From Pegoplata infirma (taxonomy: Eukaryota > Arthropoda > Insecta > Diptera > Anthomyiidae), in assembly GCA_963921195.1 (NCBI GenBank), contig OY992538.1, positions 3,224,001-3,288,000 of the forward strand: 64,000 bases of DNA. The letters run 5' to 3'. The number at the start of each line of letters is the position of its first letter. The first letter of the stretch is position 1. Shown one piece after another: positions 46,449 through 57,686 of the stretch. The position numbers were made by a program, and so were the translations under genes. The notes under the pieces are model-generated. The model was not told where the DNA came from and searched no databases. It worked only from the letters and a program-made list of their open reading frames with translations.

Positions 46449-47354
46449 TCTATAGATATAGTTTTATAAAATAAATATAATAAAGTTTTTGTGTCGGATA
46501 CGTGTTACTAAAACTCAAGAGCCGCTGGACCGATTGATACCAAACTTGAACAATATATTAGTTTAGTCTGGAGCCAGGTCTCTTAAGTTTAATTTCGCAA
46601 TATTTATTTTTTTTTTGTATTTATGGTACGATTTGGCTAAAATACGCACAATATATCTATAAAACAAAAATAAGTTTCCTGATAAATTTGAAATTGATAG
46701 GTGGCGCTGTTGTCGTTTTAATTCTAATTTATGGTACAAGTTGGCCCAAATTCACATGATATATTTGAGAAACAAAAATAAGTTTTCTGATAATTTTGGA
46801 CCAAGTAGATGGCGTTGGGGTAAAGTTATTAACAAAATTCTTCATTTCAGTGAAAATTTACGACTAACATTTTATTAATTTTACAGCAGAAGCAAAAAAC
46901 AGTTGTAAAATTTTTAATTTATTAATAACTTTGTTGGTTTTGATTGAATTGGGCTAAAATTTTGTGAAGACGTACGTTTTGTCTTATGTATCAAAATTAA
47001 TCACAAAATGATTAAAAAAAATGTATTTCTATTTGCGTTAATTGGCGATTTCGCAATTCATATGTTTTTAATTTTTGGCTTTATAATCGCTAATTTTTAT
47101 TATGTGACCCTAATTTTTTGTTGGAACGTGTAGGTTAATAAAATACACCAGAATCTATCAAGACACCGATTTTAAATTTTTTGTTAGTTAGCGCGTTTTG
47201 CATTTTAGGTGACGATATGTTTCGTCATGAGAAAATTATGTATTATTACGGACCCGATAGGTGGCGCTGGGGAGAAGCTATCAAGATACTCATATCGAAG
47301 TCAACCCGGGCAACGCCGGGCGCTTCAGCTTGTAGTTTTATAAAATAAATATAA
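46449..47354 (+). mobile_element. Helitron-like insert bounded by 22-bp direct repeats
   Basis: The unit ends with a GC-rich hairpin CCCGGGCAACGCCGGG (47306-47321), then CGCTTCAG and CTTGT. This is close to the Helitron 3' signature (hairpin, short spacer, CTAGT); at the 5' side TCTATAGATATAG (46449) resembles the Helitron at 51655. However, identical 22-bp AT-rich direct repeats occur at 46459-46480 and 47333-47354, which Helitrons do not make. The alternatives are a target-primed insertion of 46481-47332 or a tandem partial Helitron copy. The interior has phrases such as CGCTGGACCGATTGATACCA and repeated GGTGGCGCTG. Confidence 0.55.
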
Positions 47355-47654
47355 CTGAATCAACCTAAAATAATATTTACATTAGTTTTATTAATTACAT
47401 CAGTTAGCATTTCAGATGAAGATAAAAAATTTAGAAAATGTAAACTGCTATCATATTATACGGCCTCTGTTTGTTCAAGCATATTGTCAAAATAAATGTC
47501 AAATGATAAAATAATTTGCAAGATATGTTACGAGCAAATTTTTCAGCCTATAAAGGATAAAGTGTTCCCATTTTTAGAAACTCAAAAATCCATATAACGA
47601 GTGATTGGTGTAAATTTAAAACATCAAAAACCAACAATTGTTAAAATTATCTGT
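47355..47654. other. Unassigned AT-rich spacer
   Basis: No gene or repeat is recognised between the Helitron-like insert and the hAT element. Confidence 0.4.
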
Positions 47655-47717
47655 ACTATATTCAGGCGCGGATCCAGGGGGGGGAAGAATGGGATTTCTC
47701 CCCCCCAAAATGATTTC

Positions 47718-47822
47718 GAAAGAAAAAAAAAAGGAAAGGAAAAAAGAAAAAAAAAAGGAAAGGGAAAAAGAAAAAGAAAGGGAAAGGAAAGGAAAGGAAA
47801 GGAAGGAAAGATAGAAAGAAAA
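47718..47822 (+). repeat. Purine-only GGAAA/GAAAA tract
   Basis: About 100 bases of A and G only, arranged as GGAAAG and GAAAAA units. Open frames across it are low-complexity artefacts (Lys/Gly/Arg on one strand, Phe/Ser/Leu on the other). Confidence 0.85.
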
Positions 47823-47969
47823 TGCTAGAATGTAAAAAATTCTTAGGGGATTTATATGTGTGCTGATCATTTACTTCAGCAAACATAGCCTTAAGATAAA
47901 ATGTTTCAGAATCAAAGAAATTGCATATGAAAAACTTATATGGTAATAGAGTCGTGGACATTTTCTAAC

Positions 47970-49055
47970 CGAATAACTTTCCTTATTATTTTCTATGGAA
48001 AAAGTATAATTTTTTATAGAAATATTTTTCAAAATTTCAGACTTTACCTTTAAAAAATATTTTTATACTTAATCGACTTTGAATGTAAGAATTTTTTAAT
48101 TGAAAAATTATCTCAAATTTTATAAAAAATTTTTTATTACATTTCTATAGAAAAAATACCTCAGCACCTGAGAATTTTTACTTAAAAAAAATGTTTCAAA
48201 ATCTGCCACAAATTTTTAGGCAAAAAAATCTCAGAATCAGATAACATTTCTACAAGAAAAACGTCTCAGAATTTGAGTTTTCTATATGGAAATATATTTC
48301 CAAGATTAATTTCTCTTATAGAAAACTTCTTGAGAATGAGAATTTCTCTATTTGAGAAATCTTTTAAATGTGCGAATTTTTCTATAGGAAAATATTATCA
48401 AGATCTATTAATTTTTTAGAAAACTATAGAATATTCTGAAAATTTGTCTACAGGAAATCTGAAATATGTAAATATTTTAATAACAATTTTTCTATATGAA
48501 AAATGTTTCAAAATCTAAGAAATTTAAAACATTAGATGGCATCAAAACCGTAAAATTTTTCTATCGAAAAATGCAAAAAAAAATCTAGGATTTAAGTTTT
48601 AGAAAAGTGTATCAAAATTTTTTCATAAATAGTTGTTGAACTAATAATTTTTTAGTATCTGATAATTTTCTTTTACGAAATATGATCTAATAATATTTTT
48701 ATACGAAAAAGTTCTTAAAATCTGAGAATTACTTTAAAATATGAGCATTATTTCAGAGATTTTTTAGAAGAAAGAGACATTAGAATATGAAATTTTTTTA
48801 TATAAATAATGCCTCAGAATCTCAGATTATAGAAAAAAGTTTAAAATCGGAGTCATTTTCTATAAGAAAATGTTGAATCAGAGAGTTTTTCTTAAGAAAA
48901 TACTAACTGAGAATTTAAGAACATTTTTATATCACAGTTTTAGAATCCGAAAATTTTTCTAAAGGTACAAATCTCAGAAATGGGTTATTTTTCTATATGA
49001 AAACTATTTTAGAATTTAAAATTTTTTCTATAAAAAAAATGTTTCAACATCTGAA
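47970..49055 (+). repeat. Degenerate TTTTCTATAGAAAA / AATCTGAGAATTT units
   Basis: Imperfect units of about 40-55 bp alternate TTTTTCTATA-GAAAA with TCAGAATCTGAGAA phrases through the hAT interior. The motif also fills 17340-17820, suggesting a common source. Confidence 0.6.
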
Positions 49056-49249
49056 AAATTTTGTAAAGGGGTCAGTCTTAGTGAAATCAATCAAAAATAG
49101 CTAAAAATTTTCATGACCCCCTCCGATTTTGATGAAATTTGGTTTAGTTGTAACACTAAGTGATAAACTGACGCACACTAATTTTCAGCCATCTAAGTAA
49201 ACTGTGGGCGAAAACACGGAGGGTCAAAATTTCCCCCAAAATCTCCCAG

Positions 49250-49900
49250 TCGCGACACTTTGCACAGTAAAAACTTAATATCGTTGGTTCTATTATAGCT
49301 AGAAAGCCCATTTTTGGTTTGTTTTGAAGTTCATAATATGCTCTACAAGACTTACCATAACCAAAAAATTTTCGAAAAAAAATAAGGGTTACCTCCCTTA
49401 TTTTAAGGTCGTGATATACGGAGGAGAAAATGGGGAGGATGGTATCCCCCGATTTTTTTTTACTTGACAATCTTATAGAGAAAGTCCTAAAGAATATATT
49501 CTAAAATTTTTAAGTTGGGACAACTATGGGATCGCTCAAAATCAAAATTTTTCACAATTTTTCACTCTTTAACCACTCTTTTTCTACACTCTTTAACCTT
49601 AAAAATTTAATATCATAAGTGCTTTTGTAGCTACAGAGCCCATTTTTTTGTTTTAAAGCTTATAATAAGCTCTGCAAGACACACCAAAACCAAAAAAATT
49701 TCCAAAAAAAGGAATTGGTGCCCCCCTTATTTGAAGGTCGTGGCAAAGGGTGGAGGAAATGGGGGGAAGTATCCCCCGATTTTTTTTTTACTTGGTATTC
49801 TCAAAGTGCAAGTCCTAATGAACATAGTCTACAATTTTTATGTTGGGACAACAATGGGATTAACCAAATTTCATCAATATCGGAGGAGGTCAAAAATATT
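49250..49900 (+). repeat. Two diverged tandem copies of a ~340-bp block
   Basis: Both copies run through AAGCCCATTTTT or GAGCCCATTTTT, TTCATAATATGCTCT or TTATAATAAGCTCT, GCAAGAC or CAAGACTTACC, AAGGTCGTG, GGAAATGGGGGGAAG or AAAATGGGGAGGAT, ATCCCCCGATTTTTTT and TTGGGACAAC. Copies begin about 49275 and 49600. Confidence 0.65.
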
Positions 49901-50095
49901 CATGATTGATTTCACTAATAATGACCCAAAGGAAACATTTATAAAAAACTAATAATATGGTTAATATTTCAGTTTTATATAGAATTTTTATATAAAAGTT
50001 TACGGGTCTTTTTAGATTTGGTCCGTGTATTTGACTATAAATGGTCTTGCTAAGCAATATTACAAATATTTACGAAAAATTCTACAACACAACCA

Positions 50096-50115
50096 CCCCC
50101 CCCCCCCCCCCCCCC
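50096..50115 (+). repeat. Uninterrupted run of 20 C
   Basis: Twenty consecutive C residues in a very AT-rich background, within the hAT right end. This is a possible i-motif on this strand and quadruplex on the other, and a likely site of length error. Confidence 0.9.
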
Positions 50116-50218
50116 GCTTCCAACCAAAATTTTTTGCCTTCTGATTGCATAAAATTTTTTTGTTAAAAAAAATCTCCCCCCCCCAAATGAAAATCCTGGA
50201 TCCGCGCCTGACTATATT

Positions 50219-51654
50219 GAAGTAAAGTACCAGCATTTATCATCTTATCATTTTATCATATAAACAACAAGATGATTACAACTAGAATTATTTTTTGAAA
50301 TATGTATTTGAGACAACATCAATAGGTTTTAAAAATTCAATTAATCTTATTTTTTTTTTAGTTTGTGTACTTTTAATAAAAAAAAATAAAAATTATTCTT
50401 GAATTAAATTTTATAAATTTCTTTAAAAAAAATATCAACTAAATAAATTTAATTTAAATCCTTTTTCAAGTAAAACAGAATACTTTTAAAATTCATAATA
50501 CAAATTCGTGTCTCGTAATGATAACATGCCTTTTAAGACAGTATCGGCATTTTTAATTACACTTTACTTGTCTTTTTCATTTCCCATTCCCAGTTTTCCG
50601 TTACCCATTCAAATTTTATATTTGCTTTTAGCAGATCATAAAAAAAAATACAAAATCTAAACGTTTGTTTTTCACTTTCTTCCACTTCCACTGGTACATT
50701 TTTTTTTTTGTATATTTCGCTTAAGACAAAGGCAAAGAAAGGCTGTTAAGCTAATATTATTATTTCTTGCTTTCTTTATTTTAATGTTTTTTCTCTTAAC
50801 AAATATTTAATTTTTAAACATTTAAAATGCCAAAGGAATACTTTATATTTATGAATGTACGTGTATGTGTACATATACATATGTACAATATATGTGTGTG
50901 AGTGTATAAGCAGAATTCTCTTTATTAGTCTAAAGTGCTAATAAAATTATCCATAATTTAATAAGTTTTCGTGTCTTTATATAATTGCTATGTTTGTATT
51001 CATACACTTGTATGTAATTATATACATATGTATTGAATTGAGTGTGTGTGAGTATATGTGTCAATACAATTCGTGTGTTAAATTTATAAAAGTATGGTTG
51101 GATGTTGTGTGTACCCAGCAAAAAAAGTGCTGAAAAGAAGTTTCAGTAAATTGCTTCAAATCTACAACAGAAGTCAAATAATAATTTCAAACAAGAACTC
51201 CAAAACAACAAAATTGTCAAATCAAGCAAAAACAAACTCATATTTAAAATTATTTAGTAAAACAAATTCAACAAAGGCTGTTTTTTTTCTTTGAATTTGA
51301 AAATATTTATAGTCATAAAAATAAATATTATGATAAAAATGATAATCTTGCATACTTAATTTAAAATCAAAACCGAAACATTTTAAATTTTAAAAAATTC
51401 AACTTCATTATAAATTTTTTAAAAAATGAGAATGAAAATTTTTGATTTGACTACGTTTTTTTTCTGTGGGAAATCCTTTAGATTTTTTTTAACTTCTCTG
51501 ATTTTTGTCAGAGCTCATCTATAAGCAAAATTGGGCTAAAACATCAAATATCAAATTCTGACCCAATATCGTTTTTTAAAACCTTCACCACTACGTAATA
51601 CAGCGTAATCAGTTTGTTCTAGAGTTGTCAAACGATTAAGAATAATTTGATTAA
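50219..51654. other. Gene-free AT-rich stretch with TG/TA microsatellites
   Basis: Alternating ACATATACATATGTACA and GTGTGTGAGTGTA tracts occur at 50860-50905 and around 51040. A CCCAGCAAAAAAAGTGCTGA phrase at 51114 is a possible left end of the CCCAGC family. No gene is recognised. Confidence 0.4.
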
Positions 51655-51719
51655 TCTATATATATAAAAGAGTAACGTGACTGACTGACTGACTCATCAT
51701 CGCCCAGCCCAAACCGCTG

Positions 51720-52790
51720 AAGCTAGAGACTTGAAATTTGGACTGTAGGTTCACCTCCCGGAATATAGATCCACTAAGGCTGGATTTTTGCTAATGTTGA
51801 TTCTAAGGGGGTAAAAAGGGTAAAAACTGTACTTTTGGTACATTTAATATCTCATGAAATATTGGTCATATAGACTTGAAGTTTGGACTGTATGTTCACC
51901 ACCCGGAATACAGATCCTCTAAGGCCGGACTTTTGACAATGTTGATTCTAAGGGGGTTAAAAGGGTAAAAAACTGTACTTTTGGTACTTTTTATATCTCA
52001 TGAAATAATGGTCATAGAGACTTGAAATTTGGACTGTATGTTCACCTCCTGGAATAAATATCCAATAAGGCTGGACTTTTGCCAATGTTGATTCGAAGGG
52101 GGTAAAAAGGGTAAAAACTGTACTTTTGGTACTTTTTATATTTCCTGAAATAATGGTCATAGAGACTTGAAATTTGGACTGTACGTTCACCTCCTGAAAT
52201 ATAGATCCACTAAGGCTGGATTTTTGCAAGTGTTGATTCTAAGGGGGTAAAAAGGGTAAAAAAATGTACTTTTGGTACTTTTTATATCTCCTGAAATAAT
52301 GGTCATAGAGACTTGAAATTTGGACTGTATGTTCACATCCTGGAATATAGATCCAGTAAGGCTGGATTTTTGCCAATGCTGATTCTAAGGGGGTAAAAAG
52401 GGTAAAATTCTGTACTTTTGGTACCTTTTATAATTTTCTTAAAAAATTGTCACAGAGACTTGAAATTTGGACTGTATATTAACCTCCCGGAATATATATC
52501 CTCTAAGGCTGGATTTTTGCCAATGATGATTCTAAGGGGGTAAAAAGGGTAAAAATCTGTACTTTTGGTACCTTTTATATTTCCTTAAATAATGGAACTA
52601 GAAACTTGAAATTTGCAATGTCGGTTCACCTCCCGGAAAGAAGATTCACTAAGGCTGGGTTTTTGCCAATGTTGATTCTACGAGGGAAAAATGGGTAAAA
52701 AAGTGTACTGCTGGTACTTTTTTTTTATTTACTGAAATAATGGTCATTCAAACTTGAAATTTGGAATGTAGGAACCTTTAGTGAAATAAA
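51720..52790 (+). repeat. Minisatellite, ~145-bp unit, about eight copies
   Basis: The phrase ACTTGAAATTTGGACTG or a close variant recurs at 51729, 51873, 52020, 52165, 52311, 52458, 52604 and 52752 (spacing 144-148). Each unit continues with TTCACCTCC, ATCCACTAAGGCTGGATTTT, TTGATTCTAAGGGGGTAAAA and GTACTTTTGGTAC. Decayed units continue near 53500 and 53640. Open frames here are by-products of the array. Confidence 0.9.
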
Positions 52791-52831
52791 ACATTCTGCA
52801 ACAAGTACTTTCTGAAAATTCTGTACCGTTT

Positions 52832-53420
52832 ATAAAAGATACCTTTTATAAAAAGTACCTTTTATTAAAACTATCTTTTATAAAAAGTTCCTTTTATAAA
52901 AAGTACCTTTTATAAAAAGTACCTTTTATAAAAAGTACCTTTTATAAAAAGTACCTTTTATAAAAAGTACCTTTCATAAAAAGTACCTTTTATAAAAAGT
53001 ACCTTTTATAAAAAGTACCTTTTATAAAAAGTACCTTTTATAAAAAGTACCTTTTATACAAAGTACCTTTTATAAAAAGTACCTTTTATAAAAAGTACCT
53101 TTTATAAAAAGTACCTGTTATAAAAAGTACCTTTTATAAAAAGTACTTTTGATAAAAAGCACCTTTTATAAAAAGTACCTTTTATAAAAAGTACCTAAAA
53201 TACCTTTTATAAAAAGTACCTTTTATAAAAAGTACCTTTTATGAAAAGTACCTTTTATAAAAAGTACTTCTTATAAAAAGTACCATTTACAAAAAGTACC
53301 TTTTATAAAAAAATTACCCTTTATAAAAAGTACATTTTATAAAAAGTACCATCCATTAAAAAGACCTTTTATAAAAAGTACCGTTTATAAAAAGTTTTTT
53401 TTTATAAAAAAAGTACCTTT
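52832..53420 (+). repeat. 16-bp tandem array, TACCTTTTATAAAAAG
   Basis: About 35 head-to-tail copies of the 16-mer with occasional point changes and a few irregular joints. The first half of the unit resembles GGTACCTTTTATAT within the adjoining 145-bp unit. Confidence 0.95.
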
Positions 53421-55670
53421 TATTAAAAGTACCGGAAGTACAATGGTACTTTTTTATTTCCTGAAATTATATTTATAGAAACTTTTTATATTTCCTAGAA
53501 TCTTAAAATTTGTAATGTAGGAGAATTCGGTAAAAAAAAACATTCTGGGGAAAATACGTTTTTAAAATTCCGCTTCTTAGTGGCTAAAAAAGTGTATTTT
53601 CGGTACCTTTAATATTTTTTGACGTAATGGTTCTAGAAACTTAAAATTAGGAATGTAAAATCGTTTTTGTACCTTTAGTATTTGCTTAAACAATGAAACT
53701 AGAAAATTGAAAAATGGAAAAGAGGATCCTTCGGTGAAGAAAAAATTCTGGAAAAGGTTCTTTTTGGAAATTCGGTTTCTAACGGGGGTAAGAAAGTGTA
53801 CTTTTGGTACTTTTTTTTTTGTCCCTATAATAATGAAAAAGTGTAAATTTTGGTTATTTTTATATTTTTTGAAATAATGGTTCAGAAACTTGATGTTTAA
53901 ATAAGGGATCACCTAGCACAAAAAAAAAACAGTTTTTGGAAAATTTAATTTTAACGGGAAAAGGGGGCAAATGATTATTTTACCTATTTAACTATTAAAC
54001 TAAAAGCCCCAAAAACAACACCCAAGAGAAGTACATATTTAAAAATTTTAAATTTTAGAATGGGAAACGAAATAGAATAGAGCAGGGAACAATATGGAAT
54101 GATACTTTTTACTCAAATTTTTCGTATTTAACTTTTTTACTCCATATTTTTTCTCTCTATATGTTTTTTTCAGTCAAACTTATTTTAATTCTAATTTCTT
54201 TATTCACTGAAATATTCATTCACTCAAAATACAAAATCCCGATATAAGCGCTCGAAAATTATTAAAATTTTATTGTTTAAATTATCCATTGAAACATTAT
54301 TTTATGAAAGACTTAAACGTGCACAAGTAAATAAAACAAAGACTACGTAGGGGAATTTTCGTGAAACCGGTAGAGTAATTCTGATCCTTCTACTCTTCGG
54401 TATTCAATACAACCGGTAACGAAGTACCGGGATGGTAAGCTAGTCTATTAAATAAAACCAAACACTTGTTCGATTAATTTAAAAATGTGGATTTTCGATT
54501 AACGAATAAATCGATTAATTTATGTCAATTAAAGAACAATTATTTTTTTTTTAACTCTCCAACTACAGTATCGAAATATCGGTTTAGGACCCCATTAAGA
54601 ATATATATTTATGATCAGTGATCGATTGTAAGACATTAAAGCGGTGTGTGTCTGTTTGTCTGTCCGTCTGTGAATGGTACGCTATAATCCAAAATAAAAG
54701 AGTTATACTCCTAAAGATTTGCAAGATTATGTCTTATGGTCAAAGGCTGGTTAATAGACCTGTTCTTAAATACAAGGAAAATTTTCAAAATGCATTTTTC
54801 TAACTTATAGTAGATGGGCCTAGTTTTGTTTATTGGTATCTAAAAACTAAAAATTCCAAATTTGGTGACAACCGGATAAAATCGGTTATAAATTTTATTA
54901 GCGGAAAAAAAAACTTTTTTTTTTGTTTTTCGAAAAAAATGTATTTTAAACTTACTTTTTCAAATAAGTCCAAAAGAAATGAATTTTGTATGGGCAATTA
55001 TCGTTCTAACCAGCCAAAAGTGAAATCGGGTGAAAATTGACAAAGTTTTAAATACTTCTCCAGACCAATACCGTAATTTTTTTGGATGAGAAAAAAATTT
55101 CTTTCTATTTATATTGTCTAATTGGCCTTAATTTTGTTCTAAATCAGTTTTAGACCTAATGGAATGATAATTTGTCCAACAATTGAAAATCGAAAAAAAA
55201 ATTTTCTCATATAAAAACTTACGATATAATGGTCTGGGGAAGTATTTTTGCGAATTTTCTTTCGATTTCAATGTTTTTGGGCTGGTTATATAAAAAATAA
55301 TAAAGTTTCTAAGCATTTGAAAAACTATGCTTAAAATACAAATTATTTGTAAAATCTGAAAAAAAAAAATGATTTCTTAGTTGTTATTGTTTGGCTGCAG
55401 GTCTTAGTTATTAAAATAAAAAACTCGCGATTTTATTTTAAATATTTTTATTTATCCCAATATTTCGGTTAGCATCGCTAACCATCTTCAAGGGTCTGGA
55501 TATATACAAAAAACATAAAACAATTTTTATTAATATTACACAAAAAACAAAAACATAAACAAAAAGATAATTACGTGTAAAAAAATATAATAAAATAATC
55601 AACACAAATATCTTCTCATAAATCTGACCAAAAAGCTATTGACAAACCTATTGAACAAAAAACTGCACTA

Positions 55671-56546
55671 CACTCAAAAAAATACGTTAGTAGATTTACT
55701 AATTTTTTTTTGCTAATGCTAGTTAGCTAACTTTTAGCAAATTTTTAGTTGAGATTAGCATGTTAGCAAAAAATTCTTGTAAACCTCATTTAGCACATTA
55801 GCAATTTTAAACAAACGTTGAACTAATTTCTTTTGCTAAGATTTGAAATTGAGTTGACAACATTTTTACAAGATTTTTTGCTAACATTAGCAAAAATAAA
55901 TGGTAAATTTTTTTTTATTTTCAGAAAACTTAAAATGGCTCTATCTCGGAAACTAAGCCAGATAGAGAAAAATGGAGGGCATTTTTGGTTCTTAGAATCT
56001 CCATACTATCGCGGGTCCTCTTCTTATGTGTGGACCCTAATGGACCCTAACTTTGGATCCAACAAAGTTAGCATTCCCGAAAATTTTAAAATGCTCATAT
56101 CTCGGTAAATATTGCCGACACAACAAAAAGTCCAAAAGCATTTTTGTTGCTCTCAATACGTAGAACAAGACCGCAAAGTAGTCAAAAGCTCTCCGAGTAA
56201 TATTTTTGAAGTTATCGAGTTTTTTAATTCTCAAGACCCCAGTGGTCCCCTATAATCACGTATCTCAAAAACTAAGCAAGGTAGAGCGAAACGGACACAA
56301 ATTTTGGATCAAAAACTATGAAGACTTCTAAGGAACCCAACTAGGTCTAGGCCCATCGGGGTCTGGACCTATCGGGTCCGAACCCAATGGGGTCCTCAAA
56401 TGTGTCAAAAAAAAATTTAGTTAACTAATTATTGGCAAAACATTTTTGCTAACTTTAGCAAAAAAATTGTGGGTTCAAAATCAGCAAATTTTCTTGTAGG
56501 TTTACAAGCTTTTTTTGCTAACATTACAGTTTTTTTTTTTTGAGTG
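55671..56546. mobile_element. CACTCAAAAAAATACG MITE, TA-flanked, inside the Penelope-like element
   Basis: CACTCAAAA and inverted TTTTTGAGTG with TA at 55669-55670 and 56547-56548. The inner arms share GCTAAC/GTTAGC and TTGTAAACCT/AGGTTTACAA units. The centre carries AACTAAGCA(A/G) and repeated GACCCTAATGG/GGTCC phrases. Confidence 0.75.
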
Positions 56547-56726
56547 TAGCAGCCCATTGTACGCTAACAAATCACAAACCACACTTTGAAGGAGTACAAA
56601 TATTACAAGAAGAGAGAAATTACTCAAGGAGATACACACTAGAGATGCTACACATTATTGATGTAAAACCAGAACTTCGTCTTAATTACCGACAAGACAC
56701 AGAAAATTGTGCACACATATATAGAC

Positions 56727-57448
56727 CAGGGTTGCAAAATGAGTACATCAAAATTGTACCAACGAGCTCACAAAATTGTACTTTTTCGACCCCAATTGTA
56801 CCAAAATTTGTTTTGTTAGTTTTTGTTTTATTTTTTTTATTTTATTTTAAAAAAGGAACGAAAGAACATTGATTAAAAACAAATTTTTATAAAATTTACA
56901 TTTGTACTTTATTTGTGCTTTAAAAGTGTATCAGGTGGTATTCAGAGTCCTAGTACTGGTGGAAAATGATCAATTTTTGAAAATACATTTCAGAATACAT
57001 TAGAGGTCTTCAGAATCTTACTGTCAGCCCTGGCAATGTAGCAAAATATTACTTTTTTCAAAAAATACATTTATTTTTCAAGAAAGAAAATGAAGAAAAG
57101 TACTCTTTTACCACCAGTAACATTGCTGGCAAGTAAGTTTCTGAATCGATATTGCGATGTTTTCCAGTCCGTCGTTTAAACGTCCTCCCGATATCAACTT
57201 AAATCTGCCTATTGGTACAATATTTCACTCAAATTTGGTTTGTACGTATTTTTACACCAATTTCAGATCTGGCCAAACATGGATCCAGTCGACACAGTAA
57301 ATCAATCAAAACTGGGTAAATTCCATGAAAAAAACATAATCTGAGAAGGATTTAAAATTGTACCAAATGTGTCATTGGTGTACCATTGTACTTTTGAGCT
57401 TCGAATTGTACCAAAAATGGTACAATTGTACCAACTTTTGCAACCCTG
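56727..57448. mobile_element. 722-bp non-autonomous hAT, CAGGGTTGCAAAA ends
   Basis: CAGGGTTGCAAAA and inverted TTTTGCAACCCTG; exact 8-bp duplications ATATAGAC at 56719-56726 and 57449-57456. AATTGTACCAA / TTGGTACAATT units repeat just inside both ends. No transposase. Confidence 0.92.
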
Positions 57449-57656
57449 ATATAGACAAATAATAAATAAAAACAGACGATCGACAAATTAGTTTTTAGTA
57501 GAAGAAATCCAATAAGAAGAGACACAAGTGATTTTGTGAAGTTTTGTGTTGATTATTTTATTATATTTTTTTACACGTAATTATCTTTTTGTTTGTTTTT
57601 GTTTTTTGTGTAATATTAATAAAAATTGTTTTATGTTTTTTGTATATATCCAGACC

Positions 57657-57686
57657 CTTGAAGATGGTTAGCGATGCTAACCGAAA
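57657..57686 (+). other. Hammerhead-like core in the Penelope pseudo-LTR
   Basis: CTTGAAGA, a 7-bp stem GGTTAGC-GAT-GCTAACC, then GAAA. A hammerhead core is CUGANGA, stem II, GAAA; here the C3 position appears changed (UUGAAGA). The same sequence is inverted at 55463-55492. Penelope-like elements are known to carry hammerhead motifs in their pseudo-LTRs. Activity is doubtful. Confidence 0.45.

Larger units (their letters stand above)
47663..50210. mobile_element. Non-autonomous hAT element, CAGGCGCGGATCCAGG ends
   Basis: CAGGCGCGGATCCAGG and inverted CCTGGATCCGCGCCTG are perfect inverted ends. Exact 8-bp duplications ACTATATT flank at 47655-47662 and 50211-50218. A G-run just inside the left end and C-runs just inside the right end extend the symmetry. 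The interior holds a purine tract, ~1.1 kb of degenerate TTTCTATAGAAAA units, a ~340-bp duplication and a C20 tract. No transposase is present. Confidence 0.9.
51655..54443 (+). mobile_element. Non-autonomous Helitron with tandem arrays
   Basis: The left end is A^TC (51654-51656), TCTATATATATAAAAGAGTA, followed by GACTGACTGACTGACTCATC. The right end has a hairpin ACCGGTA (54412-54418) / TACCGG (54425-54430), an 8-9-base spacer, then CTAG^T (54440-54444). The TC start, hairpin plus CTAG end and insertion between A and T fit Helitrons. No Rep/helicase is encoded. The interior is mostly two tandem arrays (51720-52790 and 52832-53420) followed by unique DNA. Confidence 0.7.
55608..57491 (+). pseudogene. 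GIY-YIG endonuclease C-terminus of a Penelope-like element, in three pieces
   Basis: The encoded domain is the GIY-YIG nuclease that nicks target DNA for Penelope-type retrotransposition. Three blocks stay in one frame once the insertions and one copy of each target duplication are ignored: 55608-55670, 56549-56726 and 57457-57491, ending at TAG. Visible family landmarks are KTALAAHC spanning the first insertion, then TNHKPHFEGVQIL, RNYSRRYTLEMLHI (with the Glu expected in the active-site helix) and DTENCAHIYR before the second insertion. There is no internal stop. The GIY and YIG strands and the whole reverse transcriptase are lost by 5' truncation. The open frame starting at 56540 includes MITE-derived residues at its start and hAT-derived residues at its end. 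Confidence 0.8.

Noticed and set aside
47616..47961. Overlapping minus-strand open frames of 84 and 99 residues rich in Phe/Ser/Leu
   Set aside because: They run through the purine-only tract; the composition is low complexity and has no motif.
51957..52229. 90-residue minus-strand open frame with internal repetition
   Set aside because: It is a translation of two units of the 145-bp minisatellite; the repetition is DNA-level.
52832..53420. CRISPR-like regular array
   Set aside because: Units are head-to-tail 16-mers without spacers; this is a simple tandem array.
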